Shown here: positions 1-7,838 of the stretch, piece after piece
How the letters are laid out: every line of letters starts with the position of its first letter
How positions within the stretch are numbered: the first letter of the stretch is position 1
DNA from: Fodinibacter sp963800505
GTDB taxonomy: Bacteria > Actinomycetota > Actinomycetes > Actinomycetales > Dermatophilaceae
NCBI GenBank assembly: GCA_963800505.1
Contig: CAWDBL010000006.1
Coordinates: 62,001 to 126,000, forward strand
DNA: 64,000 nt
Direction of reading: 5' to 3'
Made by a program: the position numbers and the translations under genes
The notes under the pieces: model-generated
The model's input: only the letters and a program-made list of their open reading frames with translations
The model's database searches: none
Told to the model about the DNA's origin: nothing

Positions 1-855
1 CTCGGCGGGGCTCTTGAGGTAGAACTCGTCGGCGTCGAACTTGAACCGGTTGGGGTCCATCATCGTCGACCCGGACTGCACGCACAGCAGCGCCGAGTGG
101 GCCTTGGCGTCGTCGGGGCTGGTGTAGTGCAGGTCGTTGGTGGCGACGAACGGCATGTCGAGCTCGCGCGCCAGCCGGATGAGGTCCTTCATGGACCGGC
201 GCTCGACGTCGAGACCGTGGTCCATGACCTCGCAGTAGAAGTTCTCCTTGCCGAAGATGTCCTGGAAGTCGGATGCCGCCTGCTTGGCCTCGGCGTACTG
301 CCCGAGCCGCAGCCGGGTCTGGATCTCGCCCGACGCGCAGCCGCTGGTGGCGATCAGGCCCTTGCCGTAGCGGTCGAGCAGCTCGCGGTCGACGCGTGGC
401 CACTTGGCGTAGACCTGGTCGAGCGAGGCCTGGCTGTCCATCCGGAACAGGTTGTGCAGGCCGGTGTTGTCGCGGGCCAGCAGGGTCATGTGCGTGTAGG
501 CGCCCGAGCCGGAGACGTCGTCGCCCGGGCTGCTGCGCTCGTCGCCCCACTTGACCCGGGTCTTGTCGCTGCGGTGCGTGCCCGGGGTGACGTAGGCCTC
601 GACGCCGATGATCGGCTTGACGCCCGTGCCCTGGGCCTTCTTCCAGAACTCGTAGGCCCCGAAGACGTAGCCGTGGTCGGTCGTGGCCAGGGCCGGCATC
701 CCCATCTCGGCGGCCCGGGTGAACAGGTCACCGATGCGGGCCGCGCCGTCGAGCATGGAGTACTCGGTGTGCACGTGCAGGTGGACGAACGAGTCGGAGC
801 CCGTCCCCGCCGCGCTGGTGGTCGGGGGGGTCGAGGAGGCATTCGGGAGGGACAT
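1..855 (-). CDS. dnaE: DNA polymerase III alpha subunit, N-terminal part (partial)
   Basis: Catalytic alpha subunit of the replicative DNA polymerase III. The gene runs off the left edge, so only about 285 codons are visible. Reading the minus strand from the ATG at 853-855 gives a short Ser/Thr/Pro-rich leader and then the PHP domain start HLHVHTEYSMLDGAARIGDL, followed by TTDHG, a typical DnaE PHP signature with metal-binding His residues. The rest of the visible sequence (GVEAY, DLHYTSP) fits the same domain. It is the last visible gene of the minus-strand series after the pseudouridine synthase, with 168 bp between them that could hold its promoter. The family call is firm. Polymerase and C-terminal domains lie outside the window. 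Confidence 0.93.
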   Translation of the reverse strand, partial: MSLPNASSTPPTTSAAGTGSDSFVHLHVHTEYSMLDGAARIGDLFTRAAEMGMPALATTDHGYVFGAYEFWKKAQGTGVKPIIGVEAYVTPGTHRSDKTRVKWGDERSSPGDDVSGSGAYTHMTLLARDNTGLHNLFRMDSQASLDQVYAKWPRVDRELLDRYGKGLIATSGCASGEIQTRLRLGQYAEAKQAASDFQDIFGKENFYCEVMDHGLDVERRSMKDLIRLARELDMPFVATNDLHYTSPDDAKAHSALLCVQSGSTMMDPNRFKFDADEFYLKSPAE

Positions 856-1023
856 CGCCGACCATCCTAGGTCGGCCCGAGGACACCGCTCGGCGTGTCG
901 GGGCCGTGTCGCCGACCCGGACCGCAGCCGGCCCGGCATCCCGCGACTTTTCCTGCTGACGGCCGCCCGAACCGGCCGTTCCGCGGCGTGTCGCGCGGCC
1001 GCTCGCCTGGAAGGTCGGGGGCG

Positions 1024-1947
1024 TCAGAGACGGTCGAGCGCGATGCGCAGGTCCTGCGGATAGGGGCTCTCGAAGGTGACCCACTCCCCCGAGCCGGGGT
1101 GCTCGAAGCCCAGCCCCACGGCGTGCAGCCACTGCCGCTGCAGGCCCAGCCGCGCCGCCAGGGTGGGGTCGGCGCCGTAGGTGAGGTCGCCGACGCAGGG
1201 GTGGCGCACCGCGGCCATGTGCACCCGGATCTGGTGGGTGCGGCCGGTCTCGAGGTGGATCTCGAGCAGCGAGGCGTGCCGGAACGCCTCGAGCAGCTCG
1301 TAGTGGGTGACGGCGTGCTTGCCGGAGTCCATCACCGCGAACTTGTAGTCGTGCCCGGGATGACGCGCGATGGGCGCGTCGATGGTGCCCACGAGCGGGT
1401 CGGGAAGGCCCTGCACGAGCGTGTGGTAGGTCTTGTCGACCCGGCGCTCCTTGAAGGCCCGCTTGAGCACCGAGTAGCCCCGCTCACTGGCGCAGACCAC
1501 CATCAGGCCCGAGGTGCCGACGTCGAGCCGCGAGACGATGCCCTGCCGCTCGCTGGCCCCGCTGGTCGAGATGCGGTAGCCCGCGGCCTTCAGGCCCGCG
1601 AGCACGTTCGGCCCGGTCCAGCCCACGCTCGGGTGGGCGGCGACGCCGACCGGTTTGTCGACCACGACGATGTCCTCGTCGGAGTGGACCACCGTCATGC
1701 CGGGCACCGGCTCGGCCACGACCTCCAGGGTCGAGCTGGCGGGGGATGCCGGGAGCAGCACCTCGAGCATGTCGCCGGCACTGACCCGGTGGCTCTTGCC
1801 CACGTTGGCGGCGTTGACGCTCACGCCGCCCCCGGCCGCGAGGTCGGCGGCGCGGGTGCGGGAGAGGCCGAACAGCCGGGCGATGGCGGCATCCACCCGC
1901 TCCCCCTCGAGGCCGTCGGGCACCAGCACGGTGCGGGCGTCAGGCAT
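1024..1947 (-). CDS. rluD: RluA/RluD-family 23S rRNA pseudouridine synthase
   Basis: Predicted to convert specific uridines in structured RNA, probably 23S rRNA, to pseudouridine. The 307-aa product begins MPDARTVLVPDG, has an N-terminal S4-like RNA-binding segment, and carries the catalytic motif SRLDVGTSGLMVV with the conserved Asp. The later GRTHQIRVHMA motif is also typical. The ATG at 1947 was chosen because upstream in-frame codons are shadow of lspA. It overlaps the lspA 3' end by 8 bp, the usual lspA-rluD arrangement, which suggests translational coupling. The exact target uridine cannot be read from sequence, so the symbol marks the subfamily. Confidence 0.92.
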   Translation of the reverse strand: MPDARTVLVPDGLEGERVDAAIARLFGLSRTRAADLAAGGGVSVNAANVGKSHRVSAGDMLEVLLPASPASSTLEVVAEPVPGMTVVHSDEDIVVVDKPVGVAAHPSVGWTGPNVLAGLKAAGYRISTSGASERQGIVSRLDVGTSGLMVVCASERGYSVLKRAFKERRVDKTYHTLVQGLPDPLVGTIDAPIARHPGHDYKFAVMDSGKHAVTHYELLEAFRHASLLEIHLETGRTHQIRVHMAAVRHPCVGDLTYGADPTLAARLGLQRQWLHAVGLGFEHPGSGEWVTFESPYPQDLRIALDRL

Positions 1948-2527
1948 CGGCGTGCTCGGGGTGGTGCACCGGGCCCGAGAGCGAGGTGCCACGGAACGAG
2001 AGCACCATGATGATGCCGGCGCCGACGACGATGGCGATGTCGGCGACGTTGCCGATGAACAGGCCGAAGTAGTCGATGAAGTCGACGACGTGCCCGCGGC
2101 CCGGCCCGGGCGCACGGAACACCCGGTCGATGAGGTTGCCCACGGCTCCGCCGAGGAGCAGCCCCAGGGCCACGGCCCACGGCATGTTGCCGACCTTGCG
2201 GGCGCTGATGACGACCCAGACGAGGATGCCGAGCGAGACGGCCGTGAGCAGCCAGGTCGAGCCGTTGCCGATCGAGAACGCGGCGCCGGGGTTGCGGATC
2301 AGGTTGAGCCTGATGAGCGACCCCACGAGCCGCACCGGGTCACCGGGGGTCAGCGCGGCCAGGGCCCACACCTTGGTGCCCTGGTCGAGCAGGAGGACGA
2401 CGGCGGCGAGCCCGAGCAGCACGACGTACAGCCGTCGCCGGCCACCGGTCGGGACCGGGGCCGGCGTGGACGGGCTGGACGGGGTGGGCGTCAGCGGCGC
2501 TCCTGCTTCTTCTTGCATGGCATGCAT
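1940..2527 (-). CDS. lspA: Lipoprotein signal peptidase (signal peptidase II)
   Basis: Membrane aspartyl peptidase that removes the signal peptide from prolipoproteins after lipidation. The 195-aa protein has four predicted membrane segments, and the catalytic motifs NRNPGAAFS-like (NLIRNPGAAFSIG), GNLIDRV and VVDFID, the last two supplying the two Asp residues. The N-terminus is a Pro/Ser/Thr-rich cytoplasmic extension of about 30 residues. The start is uncertain: 2527 or the ATG nine bases downstream at 2518. Both overlap the end of the zinc finger gene at 2491. It sits between that gene and rluD. A lipoprotein pseudogene later in this window (55059-55753) would be the kind of substrate it processes. 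Confidence 0.95.
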   Translation of the reverse strand: MHAMQEEAGAPLTPTPSSPSTPAPVPTGGRRRLYVVLLGLAAVVLLLDQGTKVWALAALTPGDPVRLVGSLIRLNLIRNPGAAFSIGNGSTWLLTAVSLGILVWVVISARKVGNMPWAVALGLLLGGAVGNLIDRVFRAPGPGRGHVVDFIDYFGLFIGNVADIAIVVGAGIIMVLSFRGTSLSGPVHHPEHADA

Positions 2528-3572
2528 AGGGTCGCACGAGGAGCGGCCTGGAGCCTAAGTTTGCCGATCGGGTTGCCACAGGACTCGCAGATGCCGTAGG
2601 TGCCGTTGTCGAGCCGCTCGAGGGCGTGCTCGTTCTGCTCGAGCATCTCCCGGGCGTTGTTGGCCAGCGAGATCTCCTGCTCGCGCTCGTAGGTCTTGGC
2701 GCCCGCGTCGGCCTGGTCGTCGCCCGCCCCGTCGCCGGAGTCGCGCATCAGGTCGACCAGGTCGCTCTGGGCGTGGGCCAGCTCTGAGCGCAGCTGCTCG
2801 ATGTCGTGCTCGAGCTCGGCTCGCACCGCCTTGAGCTCCTTGGCGGTCCAGGGGGTCTCGTCCTCGCGGACGACGAGGACCGGGGCCTTCTTCGCGGGGG
2901 CCCTGGTCGCGGCGCGTGCGTTCGTCACGGGAGCTGCCTTCCGGGGAGTCGTGGGTGCGGGCGGTGCCGCCTTGGTCGTGCGCGAGGTCGCCGCCGGGGC
3001 AGCCTTGGTAGCAGGCGCAGCCTTGGTCGTCGCCGTCTTCTTGGCGGGCGCAGCCTTCGTCGTCGCGGCCTTCTTGGCCGGCGCAGCCTTCGTGGTCGCG
3101 GCCTTCTTCGCCGGCGCAGCCTTCGTCGTCGCGGCCTTCTTCGCCGGCGCAGCCTTCGTCGTCGCCGTCTTCTTCGCCGGCGCAGCCTTCGTCGTCGCCG
3201 TCTTCTTCGCCGGCGCAGCCTTCGTGGTCGCCGTCTTCTTCGCCGGCGCAGCCTTCGTCGTCGCCGTCTTCTTCGCCGGCGCAGCCTTCGTGGTCGCCGG
3301 CCTTCTTCGCCGGCGCAGCCTTCGTGGTCGCCGTCTTCTTCGCGGGCGCAGCCTTCGTGGTCGCCGTCTTCTTCGCGGGTGCAGCTCTTCGTCGTCGCGG
3401 CCTTCTTCGCGGATGCCGTCTTCGTCGCCGCCTTTGTCGCCGGCGCGGCCTTGGTCACCTTCGTCGTGGAGCCGTCGGGTGCCGCGGCCTTGGCCGCCGA
3501 CCCCCGCCCGACGGCTTTGCGTGCCGTCGCCGCAGCCTGCTTGGCCACGGACAACGCCAGGTTGGCAACCAT
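2491..3572 (-). pseudogene. TraR/DksA-type C4 zinc finger protein with Lys/Ala-rich repeat tail, two frameshifts
   Basis: A small RNA-polymerase-binding type regulator. The C-terminus has the coiled-coil and the C4 finger CESCG...CMPC. The N-terminus starts at the ATG at 3572 (MVANLALSVAKQAAATARKA, with GGAAGCGG upstream) and leads into about a dozen near-identical 10-residue units of the type TTKAAPAKKA. As given, the frame breaks twice. One extra base near 3385 (gcagCTCTTCG against gcagCCTTCG in other units) and another near 3297 (gtcgcCGGCC against gtcgCGGCC) move N- and C-terminal parts into different frames. Removing both gives one continuous protein of about 359 aa. Both lie inside a perfect tandem repeat, so consensus errors are as likely as real mutations. 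Confidence 0.8.
3010..3395 (-). repeat. 30-bp tandem coding repeat (TTKAAPAKKA units)
   Basis: About a dozen consecutive 30-bp units encode a 10-residue Lys/Ala/Pro unit in the zinc finger gene. Units differ mainly at wobble positions and at Thr versus Ala after KK. Such arrays are prone to slippage and assembly error, and both frame breaks of the gene lie inside this one. Confidence 0.85.
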
Positions 3573-3710
3573 GTGAACCCGCTTCCAGGGTGTGTGGTGG
3601 ACCCCATCGGCCGACCGGTGGGCCGAGGATACGGCCTGCACCCCCGCGCCTCAACGGCGAAACGCACTGTGTGACCAACGCAGCGCGCGACGAGGTCGTT
3701 CCCGTGGCAC

Positions 3711-3744
3711 GACGAAGGGCCCGGCAGCTGCCGGGCCCTTCGTC
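3711..3744 (-). terminator. Perfect palindrome terminator downstream of divIVA
   Basis: A 34-bp perfect palindrome (gacgaagggcccggcag and its exact complement) lies 13 bp beyond the stop of the DivIVA-like gene and upstream of the zinc finger gene. It can fold into a long GC-rich hairpin. No clear U-tract follows, as is common in high-GC actinobacteria. Confidence 0.75.
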
Positions 3745-3756
3745 GGTCGAGGGGGG

Positions 3757-5253
3757 TCAGCCCTGGCGTTCGGGCTGCGGTTCGGCGGCCGCCTCCTCCT
3801 GCTGTCCGTTGTCGGCATCCGCGTCGACACCGGTGTTCTGGAGGTCGGCGAGCTGGCCCTGGATGTAGGTGTGCAGGCGCGAGCGGTAGTCGCGCTCGAA
3901 CCCACGCAGCTCCTCGATCTTGCGCTCCAGCAGGCCACGCTCGCGGCCGAGCTCCTCGAGGATGCCGGCCTTCTTCTGCTGCGCCTCGGCCACCATGCCC
4001 GTGGAACGCTCGCGCGCCTCGGTCAGCATGTCGTCGCGCTGGGCGGTTGCCGTCGACAGCATCTCGTCGCGCTGGCTCGTCGCGGTCGACAGCATCTCGT
4101 CGCGTTGGCCCGTCGCGGTCGAGATCATCTCGTCGCGCTGGGACGTGCCGGTCGAGATCAGCTCGTCGTGGGTGGCCTGCGCGGTGCTGATCAGCTCGTC
4201 GTGCTTGGCCTGCCCGGTGCTGATCAGCTCGTCGTGCCGGGCCTGCGCGCTGCCGACCAGCTCGTCGTGCTTGGCCTGCCCGGTGTCGACCAGCTCGTCG
4301 TGGCGGCGCTGGCCCTCGGACACGAGCTCGTCGCGACGCGACTCACCAGCGGCGACGTGCTCGTCGTGCAGGCGCTGGGCCAGGGCGATGACCCCGGCCG
4401 CGCTGGCGCCACCGCCGGCGCCGGCGAGGGCGGCAGCACCGAGGTTGCCACCGTCGGGCTCGCCCTGGGTGCGCTGCGCGGCCTCGCGCTGGGCCTCCTC
4501 GGCACGCCGCTCGGCCGCCGCGATGCGCTCCTGTGCGTCGCGCTCGGTCTCAGCGAGACGCGCCTGGAGCATGGCGATCTGCTCGTTGGTGCTGGCTCCG
4601 GCCTCGTCCTGGGCAGCGGCGCGGGAGGCGTCCTCCTGCTGGCGGCGGGCGGCATCCTGCTCGCGCTCGGAGTGCAGCGACCCCAGCTGGCCCTCGGCCT
4701 CGCCCACGCGGGCCTCGAGCTCTCCGGCACGCTGCTCGGTCTCCGCGAGCGACTTCTCGAGCTGGGCGTTGCGGTCCTGCAGCTCGATGACGCGGGCCTC
4801 GGCCTCCTGCGTCTTGCCCTGCGCCTCCTGCGCCAAGGCCTCGAGCTCGGCGTTGCGGTGCTCGAGCTGGCCCACCTTGCCCTGCAGCTCGGCGTTGCGG
4901 CCCTCGATGTCGCCGTGCTCGCCCTCGAACTCGCCGAGGCGTGCGGTCAGCTCGCTGCGGGTGCCCTCGAGCTCGGAGACGCGCGCAGCGAGCGTGGCGT
5001 TCTTCGAGCGCAGCTCGTCGAGGTCGCGAGCGGAGGTGTCGGGCTCGGCCTTGGCGAGTGCCACCGGGGCCATGCCCTTGCCCTCGCGCACGTTGTTGAC
5101 CTCGCCGCGCAGGTCGTCGGACTCCTTGGTCATCCGGCGCATCTCGGCGACGATGTCGTCGAGGAAGTCGTCGACCTCCCGCTCGTCGTATCCACGACGG
5201 AACTGGGTCTGGGTGAACGTCTTGTTCAGGACGTCTTCGGGCGTGAGAGCCAT
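3757..5253 (-). CDS. DivIVA/Wag31-family polar growth protein with 11-residue repeats
   Basis: Coiled-coil cytoskeletal protein that marks curved membrane at poles and septa and organises actinobacterial cell wall growth. The 498-aa product starts MALTPEDVLNKTFTQTQFRR, the membrane-binding DivIVA N-domain. The ATG at 5253 is chosen because AGGAG sits at proper spacing upstream; an in-frame TTG two codons earlier is less likely. A long Glu/Ala/Gln-rich coiled coil follows. Near residues 310-410 come about ten 11-residue units of the form HDELISTGQAK or RDEMLSTATSQ. Standard Wag31 is about 260 aa, so this is nearly double. Its place directly after yggT at the end of the division cluster fits wag31. 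Confidence 0.88.
   Translation of the reverse strand: MALTPEDVLNKTFTQTQFRRGYDEREVDDFLDDIVAEMRRMTKESDDLRGEVNNVREGKGMAPVALAKAEPDTSARDLDELRSKNATLAARVSELEGTRSELTARLGEFEGEHGDIEGRNAELQGKVGQLEHRNAELEALAQEAQGKTQEAEARVIELQDRNAQLEKSLAETEQRAGELEARVGEAEGQLGSLHSEREQDAARRQQEDASRAAAQDEAGASTNEQIAMLQARLAETERDAQERIAAAERRAEEAQREAAQRTQGEPDGGNLGAAALAGAGGGASAAGVIALAQRLHDEHVAAGESRRDELVSEGQRRHDELVDTGQAKHDELVGSAQARHDELISTGQAKHDELISTAQATHDELISTGTSQRDEMISTATGQRDEMLSTATSQRDEMLSTATAQRDDMLTEARERSTGMVAEAQQKKAGILEELGRERGLLERKIEELRGFERDYRSRLHTYIQGQLADLQNTGVDADADNGQQEEAAAEPQPERQG
4010..4345 (-). repeat. 33-bp coding repeats giving an 11-residue coiled-coil period
   Basis: About ten successive 33-bp units in the DivIVA-like gene encode an 11-residue motif beginning HDEL or RDEM. 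An 11-residue (hendecad) period favours a right-handed coiled coil, unlike the flanking heptad-type region. The first half uses HDEL units and the second half RDEM/RDDM units, which suggests two rounds of duplication. Confidence 0.85.
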
Positions 5254-5444
5254 GTTCAACTCCTGGGAGTGGCCGACGGGTCACGGTCACTCTGACGCGC
5301 CGCACGACGGTGCGACCGGCAGGGTGTCCGGTCAGTCAGCGTACGCGATCGCGAGGTGGGGGTGGCCGGTGCTGCATCAGGTGAGCGAGGGGACCGGCAT
5401 CCCGCGGCGGTGCACGGCCCACAACCGCTGCGGCACAGCGCCGC

Positions 5445-5723
5445 TCAGGACAGGAGCAGGAGCAGCAGCCAGACCACGAAGAACAGCACCATGAACGACA
5501 GGTCGATGCTCATCCCACCCAGCCGCAGCGCCGGAATCACCTTGCGCAGCGCGCGCAGCGGAGGTTCGGTCAGGGTGTAGATGGGCTCGGCCACGACGAG
5601 CGCCGCCCCCTGGGGCCGCCACTCGCGGGCGAAGATCCGGATCCAGTCGAAGACGACACGGCCGATGAGCACGAGGAAGTACAGGAAGACGACGAAATAC
5701 AGGACCTCACGCACGGCTGTCAT
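5445..5723 (-). CDS. yggT: YggT-family membrane protein
   Basis: A 92-aa protein of the YggT family with two hydrophobic segments: residues 8-26, and a C-terminal run rich in Phe, Val and Leu ending LLLLLLS. The central segment PPLRALRKVIPALRLGGMSIDLS is typical of the family. Its biochemical role is unknown; linkage with sepF and divIVA in Gram-positive bacteria suggests a part in division or envelope organisation. It lies 46 bp downstream of sepF and 191 bp upstream of the DivIVA-like gene. Confidence 0.9.
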   Translation of the reverse strand: MTAVREVLYFVVFLYFLVLIGRVVFDWIRIFAREWRPQGAALVVAEPIYTLTEPPLRALRKVIPALRLGGMSIDLSFMVLFFVVWLLLLLLS

Positions 5724-5769
5724 GGCAGGAAGTCTGACCCACGTCGGCCCCTGAGCCGAATGCGGGTGC

Positions 5770-6246
5770 TCAGCTCTGGTTGAAGACGGTGCGCCCGGCG
5801 ACGACCGGGCCGTCCTCGGCGTTGACCTCGACGGTCTCCGGCGAGAGCAGGAAGACCTTGCTGGTGACCCGCTCGATGGAGCCGCGCAGGCCGAACACCA
5901 GACCGGCCGCGAAGTCGACCAGGCGCTTGGCGTCCGCGTCGCTCATGTCGGTGAGGTTCATGATGACGGGGGTGCCGTCACGGAAGTTCTCGCCGATCGT
6001 CTTGGCCTCGTTGTACGTGCGGGGGTGGATGGTCGTGATCCGGGAGACGCCGACCGCCTCCGGGGAGCGCACGACGTGCGCCACCGGCATCCGGGTCTGC
6101 AGGTGCGTGACCTCGGCGCCGCGTTGCTCGGGCTGCTCCTCGGCGTCGACCTGCTCGTCGTAGCCCTCGTAGTACTCGTCGTCGTAGCGACCCTGGTCCT
6201 CGGCGAGGCCCAGGTAGACCATCGTCTTGCGCAGCGCGCCAGCCAT
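5770..6246 (-). CDS. sepF: Cell division protein SepF
   Basis: Membrane-associated FtsZ anchor and bundling protein, the main FtsZ membrane tether in actinobacteria, which lack FtsA. The 158-aa product starts MAGALRKTMVYLGLAEDQ, the amphipathic membrane-targeting helix. An acidic Tyr/Asp/Glu-rich linker follows, then the SepF core (TIHPRTYNEAKTIGENFRDG, VIMNLTDMSD) and the C-terminal FLLSPETVEV...VFNQS. Length and layout match actinobacterial SepF. It is placed between yggS and yggT as usual. Confidence 0.96.
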   Translation of the reverse strand: MAGALRKTMVYLGLAEDQGRYDDEYYEGYDEQVDAEEQPEQRGAEVTHLQTRMPVAHVVRSPEAVGVSRITTIHPRTYNEAKTIGENFRDGTPVIMNLTDMSDADAKRLVDFAAGLVFGLRGSIERVTSKVFLLSPETVEVNAEDGPVVAGRTVFNQS

Positions 6247-6302
6247 GAGTGCTCCTGAAGTCGTCGGCCCCGCCGATTCGGCGCCGTGCGTCGCAACCGA
6301 AG

Positions 6303-7022
6303 TTACCGGTGTGGCTGCCGAGATCCGAGGATTGCCGATCCGACACGCAGGTGTGTCGCGCCCTCGGCCACCGCGGCCTCGAGGTCACCGCTCATGCCCG
6401 CCGACACCCAGGTGGCGCCGGGGTGGTCGGCCCGGATGCCGTCGGCCACCCCCCGCAACCGCGCGAACGCCTCTCGTGCGTCACCTCCGAGCGGGGCCAC
6501 GGCCATCACGCCGCGCAGGGTGAGCGACGCGGAGCCGGCCACCAGGTCGGCGAGCTCGCGCGCCTCCCCCGGCGCGACGCCCCCTCGGCCCTGAGCCTCG
6601 TCGAGGTTGACCTGCACCGTGACCTCGAGCGTGCGGCCGGCCTGCTGCGCGCCGCGGTCCAGGGCACGCACCACCTTGGCCCGGTCGAGTGACTGCACCA
6701 CGTCGGCGTACCGCGCGACCGAGGCCGCCTTGTTGCTCTGCAGCTGGCCGATGAAGTGCACCGTCAACCGGTCGCGGGAGGACAGCTCGGCGCACTTGGC
6801 CGCGGCCTCCTGGTCGCGGTTCTCGCCGATCGCGGTGACGCCGAGCCCGGCGAGCAGGTCGACGTCGCTGGCCGGGAAGAACTTCGTGACGACCACCAGG
6901 GCCGGCTCGTCGGTGCGCCCCGCCGCCTCCATCGCTCGCGAGATCCTGGCGCGCACCTGCGCCAGGCCGGCCGCCAGCTCGTCGCGACGAGCCGTGCCGG
7001 GCTGGTCTGCCGCGGTCGTCAT
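6303..7022 (-). CDS. yggS: YggS-family pyridoxal 5'-phosphate homeostasis protein
   Basis: PLP-binding fold-type III protein that helps control vitamin B6 and amino acid balance; no catalytic activity is established. The 239-aa product shows the PLP lysine in VVVTKFFPASDVDLL, the IGENRDQEAAAK segment and FIGQLQSNKA, and ends in the conserved phosphate-binding GSAILGSR. The ATG at 7022 overlaps the pgeF stop in an ATGA, giving coupled translation. Sequence upstream in the same frame is shadow of pgeF. Confidence 0.93.
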   Translation of the reverse strand: MTTAADQPGTARRDELAAGLAQVRARISRAMEAAGRTDEPALVVVTKFFPASDVDLLAGLGVTAIGENRDQEAAAKCAELSSRDRLTVHFIGQLQSNKAASVARYADVVQSLDRAKVVRALDRGAQQAGRTLEVTVQVNLDEAQGRGGVAPGEARELADLVAGSASLTLRGVMAVAPLGGDAREAFARLRGVADGIRADHPGATWVSAGMSGDLEAAVAEGATHLRVGSAILGSRQPHR

Positions 7023-7726
7023 CGAGGCCCCTGGGCCACGACCCCGGCGAACCGGCCGGTCTGCCCGTCGCGGCGGTAGGAGTAGAGGTCGTCGCGCTCC
7101 CGGGAGCAGCCGGGCACCCAGCGCACGGCGACGCCCGCCTCGCGCAGCTGCGCCACGACCCCGGCGGCCACGTCGACCGCCGGCGTGCCGGTCCACGACA
7201 CCGTGGCGCTGACCGGCTGCACGTTCGCCGCGACCTCCCGCATCTGCGCGGGCACCTCGTAGCACCGGCCGCAGACCGACGGGCCGACGACGGCATCCAC
7301 CTCCCCGGCGCCGAGGTCGCGCATCACCTCGAGGGTGCGCGGCACCACGCCGGCCACGAGCCCGGGGCGGCCTGCGTGCACCGCCGCCACCACCCCACCG
7401 GTGCCCGCGAGCAGCACCGGCACGCAGTCGGCGACGAGCACCGCCAGCGCCACCTGCGTCGACCGGGTGACCAGGGAGTCGCAGCTCGGCGCGACCTCGG
7501 GCACCCCGTCGACGACGGCCACCTCGGCGCCGTGGCACTGGGCCATGTAGACGACGGGCCGGCCGAGGTGCTCGGTGAGCAGGCGGCGGTTGGCGGCCAC
7601 GGCATCCGGCGCGTCGTCGACGTGCGCGCCGAGGTTCAGCCCGGCATAGCGCCCGGTGCTCACCCCGGCGGAGCGGTCGGTGACGGCCCGGACGACACCG
7701 GATCGGTCCTCATGCCAGGCGAACAC
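7019..7726 (-). CDS. pgeF: PgeF/YfiH-family peptidoglycan editing / purine nucleoside phosphorylase-like protein
   Basis: Member of the YfiH/YlmD (DUF152, Cu-oxidase_4) family, reported to act on purine nucleosides and to limit mis-incorporation into peptidoglycan. Conserved features seen are GRYAGLNLGAHVDD, QCHGAEV (active-site His), ADCVPVLL (Cys) and AAVHAGRPGL (second His). The start is ambiguous. GTG at 7726 gives VFAWHEDRSG, where homologues begin, and follows a purine-rich stretch. A GTG at 7783 extends it by 19 residues but has no visible ribosome binding site and abuts the ftsZ terminator. Overlaps yggS by 4 bp. Confidence 0.88.
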   Translation of the reverse strand: MFAWHEDRSGVVRAVTDRSAGVSTGRYAGLNLGAHVDDAPDAVAANRRLLTEHLGRPVVYMAQCHGAEVAVVDGVPEVAPSCDSLVTRSTQVALAVLVADCVPVLLAGTGGVVAAVHAGRPGLVAGVVPRTLEVMRDLGAGEVDAVVGPSVCGRCYEVPAQMREVAANVQPVSATVSWTGTPAVDVAAGVVAQLREAGVAVRWVPGCSRERDDLYSYRRDGQTGRFAGVVAQGPR

Positions 7727-7787
7727 CCCCCCACCGTAGACGTCGCCCCGGGGGCTGCGACCAAGGGCGGGCAGCCCGAGCACGACT

Positions 7788-7819
7788 GCGGGGCGGGCCG
7801 TGGATCCGGCCCGCCCCGC
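7788..7819 (-). terminator. Hairpin terminator downstream of ftsZ
   Basis: A 12-bp perfect stem (7788-7799 with 7808-7819) and an 8-nt loop, about 20 bp after the ftsZ stop. It could lower expression of pgeF and the genes below relative to ftsZ. Confidence 0.7.
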
Positions 7820-7838
7820 CCCTGCTGGGTGTCGAGGA

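Noticed and set aside
2076..2558. Plus-strand open frame opposite lspA
   Set aside because: Shadow of lspA. Membrane helices and catalytic Asp motifs are only in the minus-strand frame.
3010..3395. Possible CRISPR-like array because of regular 30-bp units
   Set aside because: Units are contiguous with no spacers, encode a repeated peptide, and have wobble-position variation.
2696..3868. Long plus-strand open frame of Ala/Val/Phe over the DksA-type gene
   Set aside because: It is the antisense of the Lys/Ala/Pro repeat; the zinc finger and coiled coil are on the minus strand.
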